From: UBA961 sp014191195
GTDB lineage: Bacteria > Bacteroidota > Ignavibacteria > Kapaibacteriales > UBA961
Reading direction: 5' to 3'
Length of the DNA stretch: 64,000 nucleotides
Assembly (NCBI GenBank): GCA_964204605.1
Contig: OZ123195.1
Location: 2,294,001 to 2,358,000, forward strand
Shown here one piece after another: positions 9,908 to 17,053 of the stretch. Position numbers and translations under genes: made by a program. The notes under the pieces were generated by a model. It did no database searches and was not told where the DNA came from. It saw nothing but the letters and a program-made list of their open reading frames with translations. Each line of letters begins with the position of its first letter. The first letter of the stretch is position 1.

Positions 9908-11095
9908 ATGTCAATCATACATGATGATTTGTCAGAATTCCTTATTGTATTCCATCAAGCAAGAGAATTCCTTCTCCATAATAGTGTAACACCTTCTTAT
10001 ATTCAATCGCTTAGAAATAATTTTCCTCATCTTGACAATGATAGTATTACAGAAATCATTGATCTTGCTTTAGGTACCAATAAAGCATATAATTCAGGGG
10101 AATATAAAGCAGTATTACCATGGCTTTTTTCTTCAAAAACATATGAACAATGTAGTTCTCCTGCTATATGTTTGCATCATATGGATCGATTGCAAGTAGA
10201 AGGCAATACTGTTTTAGAGATATGTACTGGTGCTGGAATGGATGCTTTGGCAGCATTGGTTCAAAAGGCTTCATTTGTTTATACTATCGAAGCACATAAA
10301 CAAGTTGCCAATCTATTCGAATTAAACTGTACGCTTAAAGAGATTTATCATGTTTCTTTAATTCAGTCTGAAGCAGAAATTACCAGCTTACCCAAAGCGG
10401 ATATTCTATGGGCAGACCCATCAAGAAGAGAAATCCCTGGTAAAAGAAAACAGTTAACGGGTAATTATGCACCTTCAATTGACTGGTTATTAGAGATAGC
10501 TAGCTCATATAAAAGAGCTGGAATTAAAATAGCGCCTGGGGAGCAGATTAAAGGTGATTTTTCACGAGAATTTATTAGCTATAATTGGGAATGCAGAGAG
10601 CAGATTTTATGGATACATATCGATATCCCCGATGGAAGTGTTACCTTGATTGACAAAAATTATAGTTGGTATCCAAAGAATCCCGATGTACTTCCAATAT
10701 TGATTTCTCCTGAAGAAATACAATCAGGGCATATACTGATTGAGCCAAATCCAGCATTAATTAGAGGAGCATTAAGTGCTTGTTATGCAGAATTTGATAT
10801 TGCTGTATTTGACAGAGAAATTGCATTTGGTATACATAAAGGAAATATAGATCCTCATCCACTATTTAGAACATTTAGTATTGAAGATGTATTCCGATTT
10901 AATCGAAAAGAATTGCAATCAAAAATCACTTCAAAAAAGTGGAATAAACATACAGAGATTAAAAAAAGGGGCTTCCCATTATTACCAGAGGAAATTAGAA
11001 AAGAATTGGTATTTGCACAAAGTGATCACTATGGAACCATAGTATTAACCAGATGTGGAAATGAACATTGGGTTATATTATGTAAAAGGATTTAA
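9908..11095 (+). CDS. THUMP-like/PG_1098-type class I SAM methyltransferase
   Basis: Conserved FCB-group protein with an N-terminal ferredoxin-like region, a Rossmann methyltransferase core at about residues 95-215 and a C-terminal THUMP-like region. The SAM-binding loop is EICTGAGMDALA, followed by an acidic strand end (YTIEAHK) and an ILWADPSRRE segment that resembles the DPPR/DPPY catalytic motif of RNA or DNA methylases. The C-terminus ends with LTRCGNEHWVILCKR. The substrate is unknown; rRNA or tRNA is the likeliest by analogy with THUMP proteins. Its stop codon overlaps the stop of the convergent CBS-domain gene. Confidence 0.8.
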   Translation: MSIIHDDLSEFLIVFHQAREFLLHNSVTPSYIQSLRNNFPHLDNDSITEIIDLALGTNKAYNSGEYKAVLPWLFSSKTYEQCSSPAICLHHMDRLQVEGNTVLEICTGAGMDALAALVQKASFVYTIEAHKQVANLFELNCTLKEIYHVSLIQSEAEITSLPKADILWADPSRREIPGKRKQLTGNYAPSIDWLLEIASSYKRAGIKIAPGEQIKGDFSREFISYNWECREQILWIHIDIPDGSVTLIDKNYSWYPKNPDVLPILISPEEIQSGHILIEPNPALIRGALSACYAEFDIAVFDREIAFGIHKGNIDPHPLFRTFSIEDVFRFNRKELQSKITSKKWNKHTEIKKRGFPLLPEEIRKELVFAQSDHYGTIVLTRCGNEHWVILCKRI

Positions 11096-12420
11096 TCATT
11101 CATAGACTTATGTTGAATGGCATCTAACATCAATGTTACGCTTTCTACTTTTCTTTCAGATGCTTGCTCAATTTTAACGATATAATATGGAGGAATCACA
11201 ACTTTTTGTCCGATACTAGGAATATATCCTGCAATATGATTTATCATTCCACCCAATGTTTGATAATCATCCGAAACAGGCAATTGATACAGCAAAAATT
11301 CATTAATCTCATCAATAGAAGCTTCTCCTGAAATTGTCCATTCTTTCTCACCACTAGATTTTATGACAGGAAGTTCTTCGTCATATTCATCTTGAATTTC
11401 TCCTACTAATTCCTCCATGATATCTTCTAATGTCACTAAGCCAGCAGTTCCCCCAAATTCATCTAATACAACTGCCATATGAAACTTCTGTTTTTGCATT
11501 TTATTGAGCAAAGAATGAATTTTATCTGATTCTTGAACAAAAGAAATAGGGCGCACAATATCTTGTAAGATAATAAGAGAGCTATGCGAAACCATAGTCA
11601 ACAAATCTTTTGCATACACAATCCCAATCATATTGTCCAAAGTACCATTATAAACAGGCATTCTTGAATAACCTTGTTCAATCACAGTAGAAACAATTCT
11701 TGATCCCGGCATAGATAGTTCTAATGCAACTATTCTACCCCTTGGAACCATAATTTCTGCAGCAGTTGTATCCTGAAATTCAAAAACATTCTCTATCATT
11801 TCCTGCTCATTCATTTCGATAATCCCACTCTTAGAACTTTCTTCTAATAAGTATCGTAATTCTTCGGCACTATGTACATTATTTTCACTTGCAGGATGAA
11901 TACCTACAATTTTCAATAGGAAATTTGCTAAAGTATTTAATACCCAAATGAACGGTTTAAAGACAATAAAAAATGCTCTTAATGGAAGTGCGATTCCTAA
12001 AGCAACAGATTCAGAGCGCTGGAGCGCAAGTGATTTTGGTGCAAGTTCGCCAATAACAATATGTAAAAATGTTATGATTATGAATGCTATTGGGAAAGCA
12101 ATACTATGCGGGTTGATAGACATCCAATCTAAACCTAAAGCTAGAATAGCCTTTTCAACAATAGTGGCAACAACTTTCTCGCCAATCCATCCTAAAGCTA
12201 AACTAGCTAATGTAATACCTAATTGGGTTGCAGATAAATATGAATCTAAATGCTCGATAATGCGTTTTGTGATAACAGCTAAAAAACTACCATTACGAAT
12301 CCGTATTTCAATTTGAGAAATCCGTACTTTCACAATTGCGAACTCTGCAGCCACAAAAAAGCCATTGAGAAACACTAAAAACAGAGTAAGAATGATTTGA
12401 AGAATAATATCCTGATCCAT
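11092..12420 (-). CDS. CNNM/CorC-type hemolysin-family membrane protein with CBS pair
   Basis: Inner-membrane protein of the UPF0053/CNNM family, members of which are linked to magnesium or cobalt efflux. Residues 1-200 hold the four-helix CNNM domain (FFVAAEFAIVKVR, ATQLGITLASLALGWIGE). Two CBS domains lie at about 210-330 (IMVPRGRIVALE, RMPVYNGTLDNMIGIVYAKD, FGGTAGLVTLEDIMEELVGE). A CorC/HlyC ligand-binding domain closes the protein at about 350-435. Length of 442 aa is normal. It lies one base downstream of recO on the same strand, so the two are probably co-transcribed. Confidence 0.92.
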   Translation of the reverse strand: MDQDIILQIILTLFLVFLNGFFVAAEFAIVKVRISQIEIRIRNGSFLAVITKRIIEHLDSYLSATQLGITLASLALGWIGEKVVATIVEKAILALGLDWMSINPHSIAFPIAFIIITFLHIVIGELAPKSLALQRSESVALGIALPLRAFFIVFKPFIWVLNTLANFLLKIVGIHPASENNVHSAEELRYLLEESSKSGIIEMNEQEMIENVFEFQDTTAAEIMVPRGRIVALELSMPGSRIVSTVIEQGYSRMPVYNGTLDNMIGIVYAKDLLTMVSHSSLIILQDIVRPISFVQESDKIHSLLNKMQKQKFHMAVVLDEFGGTAGLVTLEDIMEELVGEIQDEYDEELPVIKSSGEKEWTISGEASIDEINEFLLYQLPVSDDYQTLGGMINHIAGYIPSIGQKVVIPPYYIVKIEQASERKVESVTLMLDAIQHKSMND

Positions 12421-12421
12421 A

Positions 12422-13189
12422 TTATATGGTAGCTCCAGGAGGCATTGTCCTCCATGTAAATTTTTTATGACTATGAATAGAAAAATATCTACTTAAAAAG
12501 TCATGAATTGTAAAGGTATCTGATGAAGAAATATTAAATGAAGAATTATCGTCTAATAATCCTGTATCTAATTTCTGCAAGATACTCACTATCGATGAAT
12601 TCAACAATATTCCTTGTTGTCCACTATGGTCCACATCTAGGCTAAGAATAGATCCTTCATAATATGAAAAGAAAAAATATTCTGAGTCTCTTATGTCAAT
12701 TAATTCACCTGTGATATTGCATTTGTGAAAACTCATGCCAAAACCCATACAAAGTGCTGTCTTTATCAAAAAAGTAAAGAACAGATTATATGACGATTGT
12801 AATGCATCTGAGTTATTGAAAAATTGCAATATCTGATGAGTAAGATCAAACAGTTCAGGATGGGATTCTTCGTTTTCTTGTGTAGTTGACAACACTTCTG
12901 CAATTGCCATGCATGTAATTAATTTATCATAATCACTTAAAATATGATATGTAGGGGTATACTGCTCTGCAGATTTTACAAGATATAAATCTTTTTGTGT
13001 GGAATGATACCATGATAAAGTACTGCAACTAATTACTTCTAAACTGCTACCAAATTTACTTTTAGAAGATCGAACTCCTTTGGCCAATATGGATATTTTC
13101 CCATGGTTTCTTGTGTATACATGCAAAATCTTGCTTGTATCACTAAATTTTCTTCCATGTAGTATTATTGCTGAGTCTGTACGTATCAT
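12422..13189 (-). CDS. recO: DNA repair protein RecO
   Basis: Recombination mediator that loads RecA with RecR. The N-terminal OB-fold is recognisable: TDSAIILHGRKFSDTSKILH, ARGVRSS-like AKGVRSSKSKFGSSLE and the STLSWYHSTQKDLYLVKSAE strand. The helical second half contains the usual CMAIAEVL and FLIKTALCMGFG segments. The four-cysteine zinc site of many RecO proteins is not evident. At 255 aa it has the standard length. The gene runs divergently from bamD, with a 90-base gap between them. Confidence 0.85.
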   Translation of the reverse strand: MIRTDSAIILHGRKFSDTSKILHVYTRNHGKISILAKGVRSSKSKFGSSLEVISCSTLSWYHSTQKDLYLVKSAEQYTPTYHILSDYDKLITCMAIAEVLSTTQENEESHPELFDLTHQILQFFNNSDALQSSYNLFFTFLIKTALCMGFGMSFHKCNITGELIDIRDSEYFFFSYYEGSILSLDVDHSGQQGILLNSSIVSILQKLDTGLLDDNSSFNISSSDTFTIHDFLSRYFSIHSHKKFTWRTMPPGATI

Positions 13190-13279
13190 GTAAAAGGCAA
13201 ACTATCTAAATTGAGCACAAAATCATCCAAATATTTTATCAAGATAACCGATTAAGCATAAAAAAAGTAATTTTGTTCT

Positions 13280-14098
13280 ATGAAAATCTTCTCTACTAAT
13301 AATATTGTGACAAATCACATTAAAAGCCATAATGCATTAAGTTATATAACATTAATCATAGCTGGTTTTTGTGTTTGTATCTTTACTGTATTAGATGGAT
13401 GTGCATCGTCTCAGGGAACTGTAGAAGTAAAAGATGCTGAAAGTGCTTTTAGAGTTGGGCTAGCTGCCTTTAAAGACGAAAATTATTTTGAATCACAAAG
13501 GCTTTTTGATTTGATCAGACTTCAATTCCCAACTACCCAATATGCCGATGATGCTCAATATTATTTGGGTGAAATAAGTTATGCCAGAAATGAATATGTG
13601 ATGGGAGCATTCAATTATGGAATGATTAGGCGCAGTTATCCATCTAGTGAATTAAATAAGCCAGCTTTATACAAAACAGCAATGTGTTATTATGAATTAG
13701 CACCGCCTGCAGATAGAGATCAGGATTATACCAAAAAAGCAATAGTCTCATTTTCAGAATTCCAAGCCATATATTCTCAAGATAGTTTGGCAGAAGAAGC
13801 TGGAAAGAAAATAGTAGAATTAAGAAATCGATTAGCTGAAAGAGAAATGATCACAGCAGAATTATATAGAAAACTGTATTCGAATAAAGCAGCACTTGTA
13901 TATTATGATGTAATCATTGATGAATTTCCAGATACAGAACACTATGAAGCTGCATTTGTAGGAAAACTTGAAGTGTTAACTGCATTAAGAAGATATGAAG
14001 ATGTAAAAATAGCATTAGAGCTCTATAAAAAGAGATTTATCCATGGTAAACTTGCTGATGATGTTAAATCAATCGAACAGCAATTACCTGCAGACTAA
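13280..14098 (+). CDS. bamD: Outer-membrane assembly lipoprotein BamD
   Basis: Lipoprotein of the BAM complex, on the periplasmic face of the outer membrane. A hydrophobic segment ends in a lipobox VLDGC with the lipidated Cys41. The rest is TPR-like helical repeats: FRVGLAAFKDENYFESQRLF, QYADDAQYYLGEISYARNEY, PALYKTAMCYYELAPPADRD and YDVIIDEFPDTEHYEAAF. The DQDYTKKAI and FPTTQYADDA phrases are typical of BamD. The N-terminus before the hydrophobic stretch is long (about 20 residues), so a later start is possible. SurA-like genes 5 kb upstream would act in the same pathway. Confidence 0.9.
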   Translation: MKIFSTNNIVTNHIKSHNALSYITLIIAGFCVCIFTVLDGCASSQGTVEVKDAESAFRVGLAAFKDENYFESQRLFDLIRLQFPTTQYADDAQYYLGEISYARNEYVMGAFNYGMIRRSYPSSELNKPALYKTAMCYYELAPPADRDQDYTKKAIVSFSEFQAIYSQDSLAEEAGKKIVELRNRLAEREMITAELYRKLYSNKAALVYYDVIIDEFPDTEHYEAAFVGKLEVLTALRRYEDVKIALELYKKRFIHGKLADDVKSIEQQLPAD

Positions 14099-14113
14099 AT
14101 CAAGGACATATAT

Positions 14114-14602
14114 ATGAATGGCAAATTACCTTCTGAATCCTATGTTATAATGACAAATTTAGTATTACCCAATGATACAAATCAATTAGGTAATCTTCTT
14201 GGCGGTAGGTTAATGCACTGGATAGATATAGCAGCTGCATTAGCAGCAATGAGGCATTCCTCTAAAGTATGCGTAACAGCTTCTGTGGATGTTATTAATT
14301 TTTTTGAACCTATTAAACTTGGACATGTAGTTAAAGTTTTAGCTACAGTAAACAGAGCTTTTAGTACTTCAATGGAAATTGGAGTAAAGGTTTATAGAGA
14401 GGATCCACTCAATGGTGTTGAAGTGCATTCATCAAGTGCATATCTAACTTTTGTTGCTATAGATCAATATGGCAAGCCATTATCTGTTCCACCTATCACG
14501 CCAAATTCTGCAGAGGAACTTAGAAGATTTGAAGAAGCTGCTATTAGAAGAGCTCAAAGACTACAAAACCGTGAATTAATGAAAGCAAATAGAAGTAAAT
14601 AA
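14114..14602 (+). CDS. Acyl-CoA thioesterase (hotdog fold, YciA-like)
   Basis: Hydrolyses acyl-CoA esters. The single hotdog domain is recognised from NQLGNLLGGRLMHWIDIAAA, which forms the central hotdog helix, then VTASVDVINFFEPIKLGHVV and FVAIDQYGKP. Length is 162 aa, normal for the family. A Shine-Dalgarno AAGGA stands 8 bases before the ATG. It lies 15 bases after bamD and is probably in the same transcript. The preferred acyl chain cannot be predicted. Confidence 0.88.
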   Translation: MNGKLPSESYVIMTNLVLPNDTNQLGNLLGGRLMHWIDIAAALAAMRHSSKVCVTASVDVINFFEPIKLGHVVKVLATVNRAFSTSMEIGVKVYREDPLNGVEVHSSSAYLTFVAIDQYGKPLSVPPITPNSAEELRRFEEAAIRRAQRLQNRELMKANRSK

Positions 14603-14663
14603 TTCCTGCATTGTTAATCCGCACTCATAAAACTTACATTATTTGTGAAAGTTTCAATTTTTC

Positions 14664-14695
14664 TTGCTCTAAAAAATATTATTTAGTTATATTTG
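14664..14695 (+). promoter_or_regulatory. Probable Bacteroidota-type promoter for the small T9SS gene
   Basis: TTG at 14664-14666 and TATATTTG at 14688-14695 fit the -33 (TTTG) and -7 (TAnnTTTG) elements of the Bacteroidota primary sigma factor, with a 21-base spacer. Transcription would start near 14702, giving a leader of about 95 bases that includes two inverted repeats (14699-14727 and 14735-14753). Confidence 0.5.
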
Positions 14696-14795
14696 GCAGT
14701 TAATGCCTTTTTGGGCATAATATTAACCAAAGTTAAGTGTCTAAAAAACACTTATATAATATAGATTATTAAAAACTAAAATAAATGGAGTATTA

Positions 14796-15374
14796 ATGTT
14801 TTCATTATTACTAAAAACAGGTAAAGGCATAGTATTAGCAATTGTATTAGCAGTTTCCTGCTTTGCGACAGTTAATGCGCAAGGCCCAAAAGTAAATTGG
14901 CATGTTATTGCTAGCGGTGGAGCTTTAAATATTGTTAGTGGACAATATTTGATTTCTGCAACGATTGGCCAGCCTATTGTTGGCAATATTAGTATAGGTG
15001 GATATCGTCATTTTATTGGATTTTGGGGACCTCAAGCTATAAAAGAAGAAATAACCGGTGTTAATGAATATGTATCTACCGGCGAAAATTCTTTATTATC
15101 TAATTATCCTAATCCATTCTCATTGCAAACAACAATTTCATATCAGGTTCCACAATCTGGTTTATTGTCGATAAGAATTATGGATATGGTTGGTAGAGAA
15201 GTTAGAAGTATGATTTCGAATGAATTTAGAGAAGCTGGTAGCCATAATGTAATGTGGGATGGAAAAGACAATGTTGGTTCTGATTTACAATCAGGAAATT
15301 TCATATGTGAAATGTCTTTCTCACAACATGGTGAATCAGTTAAATCTCGTATACCATTGATATTAGCTAAATAA
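14796..15374 (+). CDS. Small secreted protein with T9SS C-terminal sorting domain
   Basis: A 192-residue protein with a signal peptide (MFSLLLKTGKGIVLAIVLA, cleavage near VNAQ). The middle contains the ASGGALNIVSGQYLISATIGQ segment often seen in small T9SS cargo. The last 80 residues are a type A sorting domain: LSNYPNPFSLQTTISYQV, VGREVRSM, AGSHNVMWDGKDN and a closing basic residue in IPLILAK. It should pass the outer membrane by T9SS and be anchored at the cell surface. GGAG lies 7 bases before the ATG. It begins a row of three secreted proteins; its function is unknown. Confidence 0.8.
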   Translation: MFSLLLKTGKGIVLAIVLAVSCFATVNAQGPKVNWHVIASGGALNIVSGQYLISATIGQPIVGNISIGGYRHFIGFWGPQAIKEEITGVNEYVSTGENSLLSNYPNPFSLQTTISYQVPQSGLLSIRIMDMVGREVRSMISNEFREAGSHNVMWDGKDNVGSDLQSGNFICEMSFSQHGESVKSRIPLILAK

Positions 15375-15415
15375 GAATTAGAATAATAATAATACATAAT
15401 GTAATGGAGAACAAT

Positions 15416-16825
15416 ATGAAACGTTTTGTTATTGGGTACTTAGCCCTATTTACAATGTTTCTTTTTACTGAAACTGTTAAAGCCCAAGTTCCAAAGTTGA
15501 TGTCTGTACAAGGTATGCTTGCAGATGCCAATAATGTTCCTTTGAAAGATGGTCTATACACAATGTACTTTTCTATTTATAATTTAGAAGTAGGTGGTGT
15601 AGCTCTTTATAATGAGTCATTTCAAGTTCAGTTGTCTAATGGTAGATATATGGCTTTACTTGGTGAGAGAAATGCTTTAAATCTTGCATTTGACAAGCAA
15701 TATTGGTTAACAATGTCGCCAGATAGTGCAAATGAAGGAGCAAGAATCAGATTAACTACTTCTCCATATGCATTTACTGCATCACATGCTATGCATGCTG
15801 ATACTTCTAGTTTTGCAGTTGCAGCACATCCTGTTGGTTCTGCTGGTGGTAGCTTGAATGGATCTTACCCTAATCCTACTCTTGCACCTGGCTCGGTAAC
15901 TACAAGTGCTATTGCAAATGAATCTATTACTTTAGAAAAAATCTCTAAAAATTTAATTTTCTTGCCAAGTGGCCCAGCTAGTGGTGATATTACTGGTGAT
16001 TATCCAAATCCTAAAATTGCAGCTGGTGCTGTAAAAAATGATCGTATAGCTGATTTAGCTGTTACATCTGCAAAAATCGCTACAGGAACAATTGATTCTA
16101 TTAATATCAAAACTAGATCTATTAGCGGAATTCACATTAAAGATAGTTCTATTAACTCAAGTAAATTGGGTGGAAATGTTGTAATGGCACCTGTATCGCC
16201 TAGTTCATTTTTTACACAAACAAATGGTACTATGAATACAAATGCAGTTGTTGGCCCTAATACATTACTTGTAGGTATTAGCTCAACTGGTGCAGGTTCA
16301 CAAGGGTGGTTAAATGGTCCAACAGTTGCAAGCCAAGTATTAAGATTTAATGGTACAAATTTAGTTTGGTCTGCAGATAGTGTAATATTTCCTGTGATCA
16401 GCATAGGTACTGCAGATGGTGCTGCAAATGCTATGTTAGGCTTAACCAATCTAGGTAATTCTGCAACTGCACGTTTTGTATCTACAACAGGTAATGCTGT
16501 TCATGCTATAACACCAACAATTGGTGCTGCTTATGCAGGTTTATTTGAAGGTAATGTTCATGTAACAGGTGATATTAAAAAAACATATAATGCAGGTAGT
16601 ATACCACAAAATGCAGCTCCTCTAGCATTTGCTTCTGTAGCCTTAAATGGTCAAGTTAGAAGTGGATCTGCAAATATGGGAACTGTAGTTTGGAATGGCA
16701 CAGATTACGAAATTGACATTTTGGGTGAAGTCTATAATCCAATTTCTCATATCGTAAATGTTACTGCAAATACTGTTGCTACTACTCCAGTACCTGTTGT
16801 ACCTCTTAACAAGTTTAAGAGGTAA
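15416..16825 (+). CDS. Secreted fibre-like protein, C-terminus frameshifted
   Basis: Start at 15416 is chosen over 15404 because GGAGA lies 5 bases upstream and a signal peptide follows (ending VKAQ). Residues 20-130 form an N-terminal domain shared with the next gene (PKLMSVQGMLADANN, TTSPYAFTASHA). Then come two repeats of the GDYPNP type (LNGSYPNPTLAPGSVTTSAI and ITGDYPNPKIAAGAV) followed by stalk-like sequence. The C-terminal domain (GLFEGNVHVTGDIKKTYN) is also shared with the next gene. The homologous last 27 codons continue in the +1 frame to 16904, so this copy ends with an out-of-frame LNKFKR. No T9SS sorting domain is present. Role unknown; surface stalk or adhesin is inference. Confidence 0.75.
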   Translation: MKRFVIGYLALFTMFLFTETVKAQVPKLMSVQGMLADANNVPLKDGLYTMYFSIYNLEVGGVALYNESFQVQLSNGRYMALLGERNALNLAFDKQYWLTMSPDSANEGARIRLTTSPYAFTASHAMHADTSSFAVAAHPVGSAGGSLNGSYPNPTLAPGSVTTSAIANESITLEKISKNLIFLPSGPASGDITGDYPNPKIAAGAVKNDRIADLAVTSAKIATGTIDSINIKTRSISGIHIKDSSINSSKLGGNVVMAPVSPSSFFTQTNGTMNTNAVVGPNTLLVGISSTGAGSQGWLNGPTVASQVLRFNGTNLVWSADSVIFPVISIGTADGAANAMLGLTNLGNSATARFVSTTGNAVHAITPTIGAAYAGLFEGNVHVTGDIKKTYNAGSIPQNAAPLAFASVALNGQVRSGSANMGTVVWNGTDYEIDILGEVYNPISHIVNVTANTVATTPVPVVPLNKFKR

Positions 16826-16904
16826 TAGATTGGTTATCACTTTCTATACATTAGCTGGTGCAAAAACTCAAACTGACTTTCATTTCACAGTAATGAAACC
16901 ATAA
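16821..16904 (+). other. Out-of-frame C-terminal coding remnant of the preceding gene
   Basis: Read in the +1 frame relative to the upstream gene, these bases give GNRLVITFYTLAG, then a short linker, then TDFHFTVMKP and a stop. The 781-residue-class paralogue next door ends with LGIRMFNLAG, a linker, and CNFHFVVYKP and a stop. The match in length, pattern and stop position shows this was once the end of the same protein. The shift falls within about 20 bases before 16821. Confidence 0.75.
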
Positions 16905-16922
16905 ATAGTTATCATAATATTG

Positions 16923-16958
16923 AAAGCCTTCGGTATATAACCGAAGGCTTTTTTTTTA
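16923..16958 (+). terminator. Rho-independent terminator
   Basis: A 12-bp perfect stem (AAAGCCTTCGGT with ACCGAAGGCTTT) with a five-base loop is followed by a run of T. It lies 19 bases after the frameshifted stop at 16904, not after the stop at 16825, which fits the longer ancestral gene. Confidence 0.92.
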
Positions 16959-17053
16959 TCTTTTAGTATAATATATTTCATAATTGTTCTTTTTCCATTG
17001 AAAAAAGTAAATTGACAGATAAAGCAATAAGCAACATATCTTTAGGTGTATAT

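Noticed and set aside
16802..16830. Programmed +1 frameshift at the end of the fibre-like gene
   Set aside because: The site has no prfB-like slippery codon with UGA and no Shine-Dalgarno spacer. An indel is simpler.
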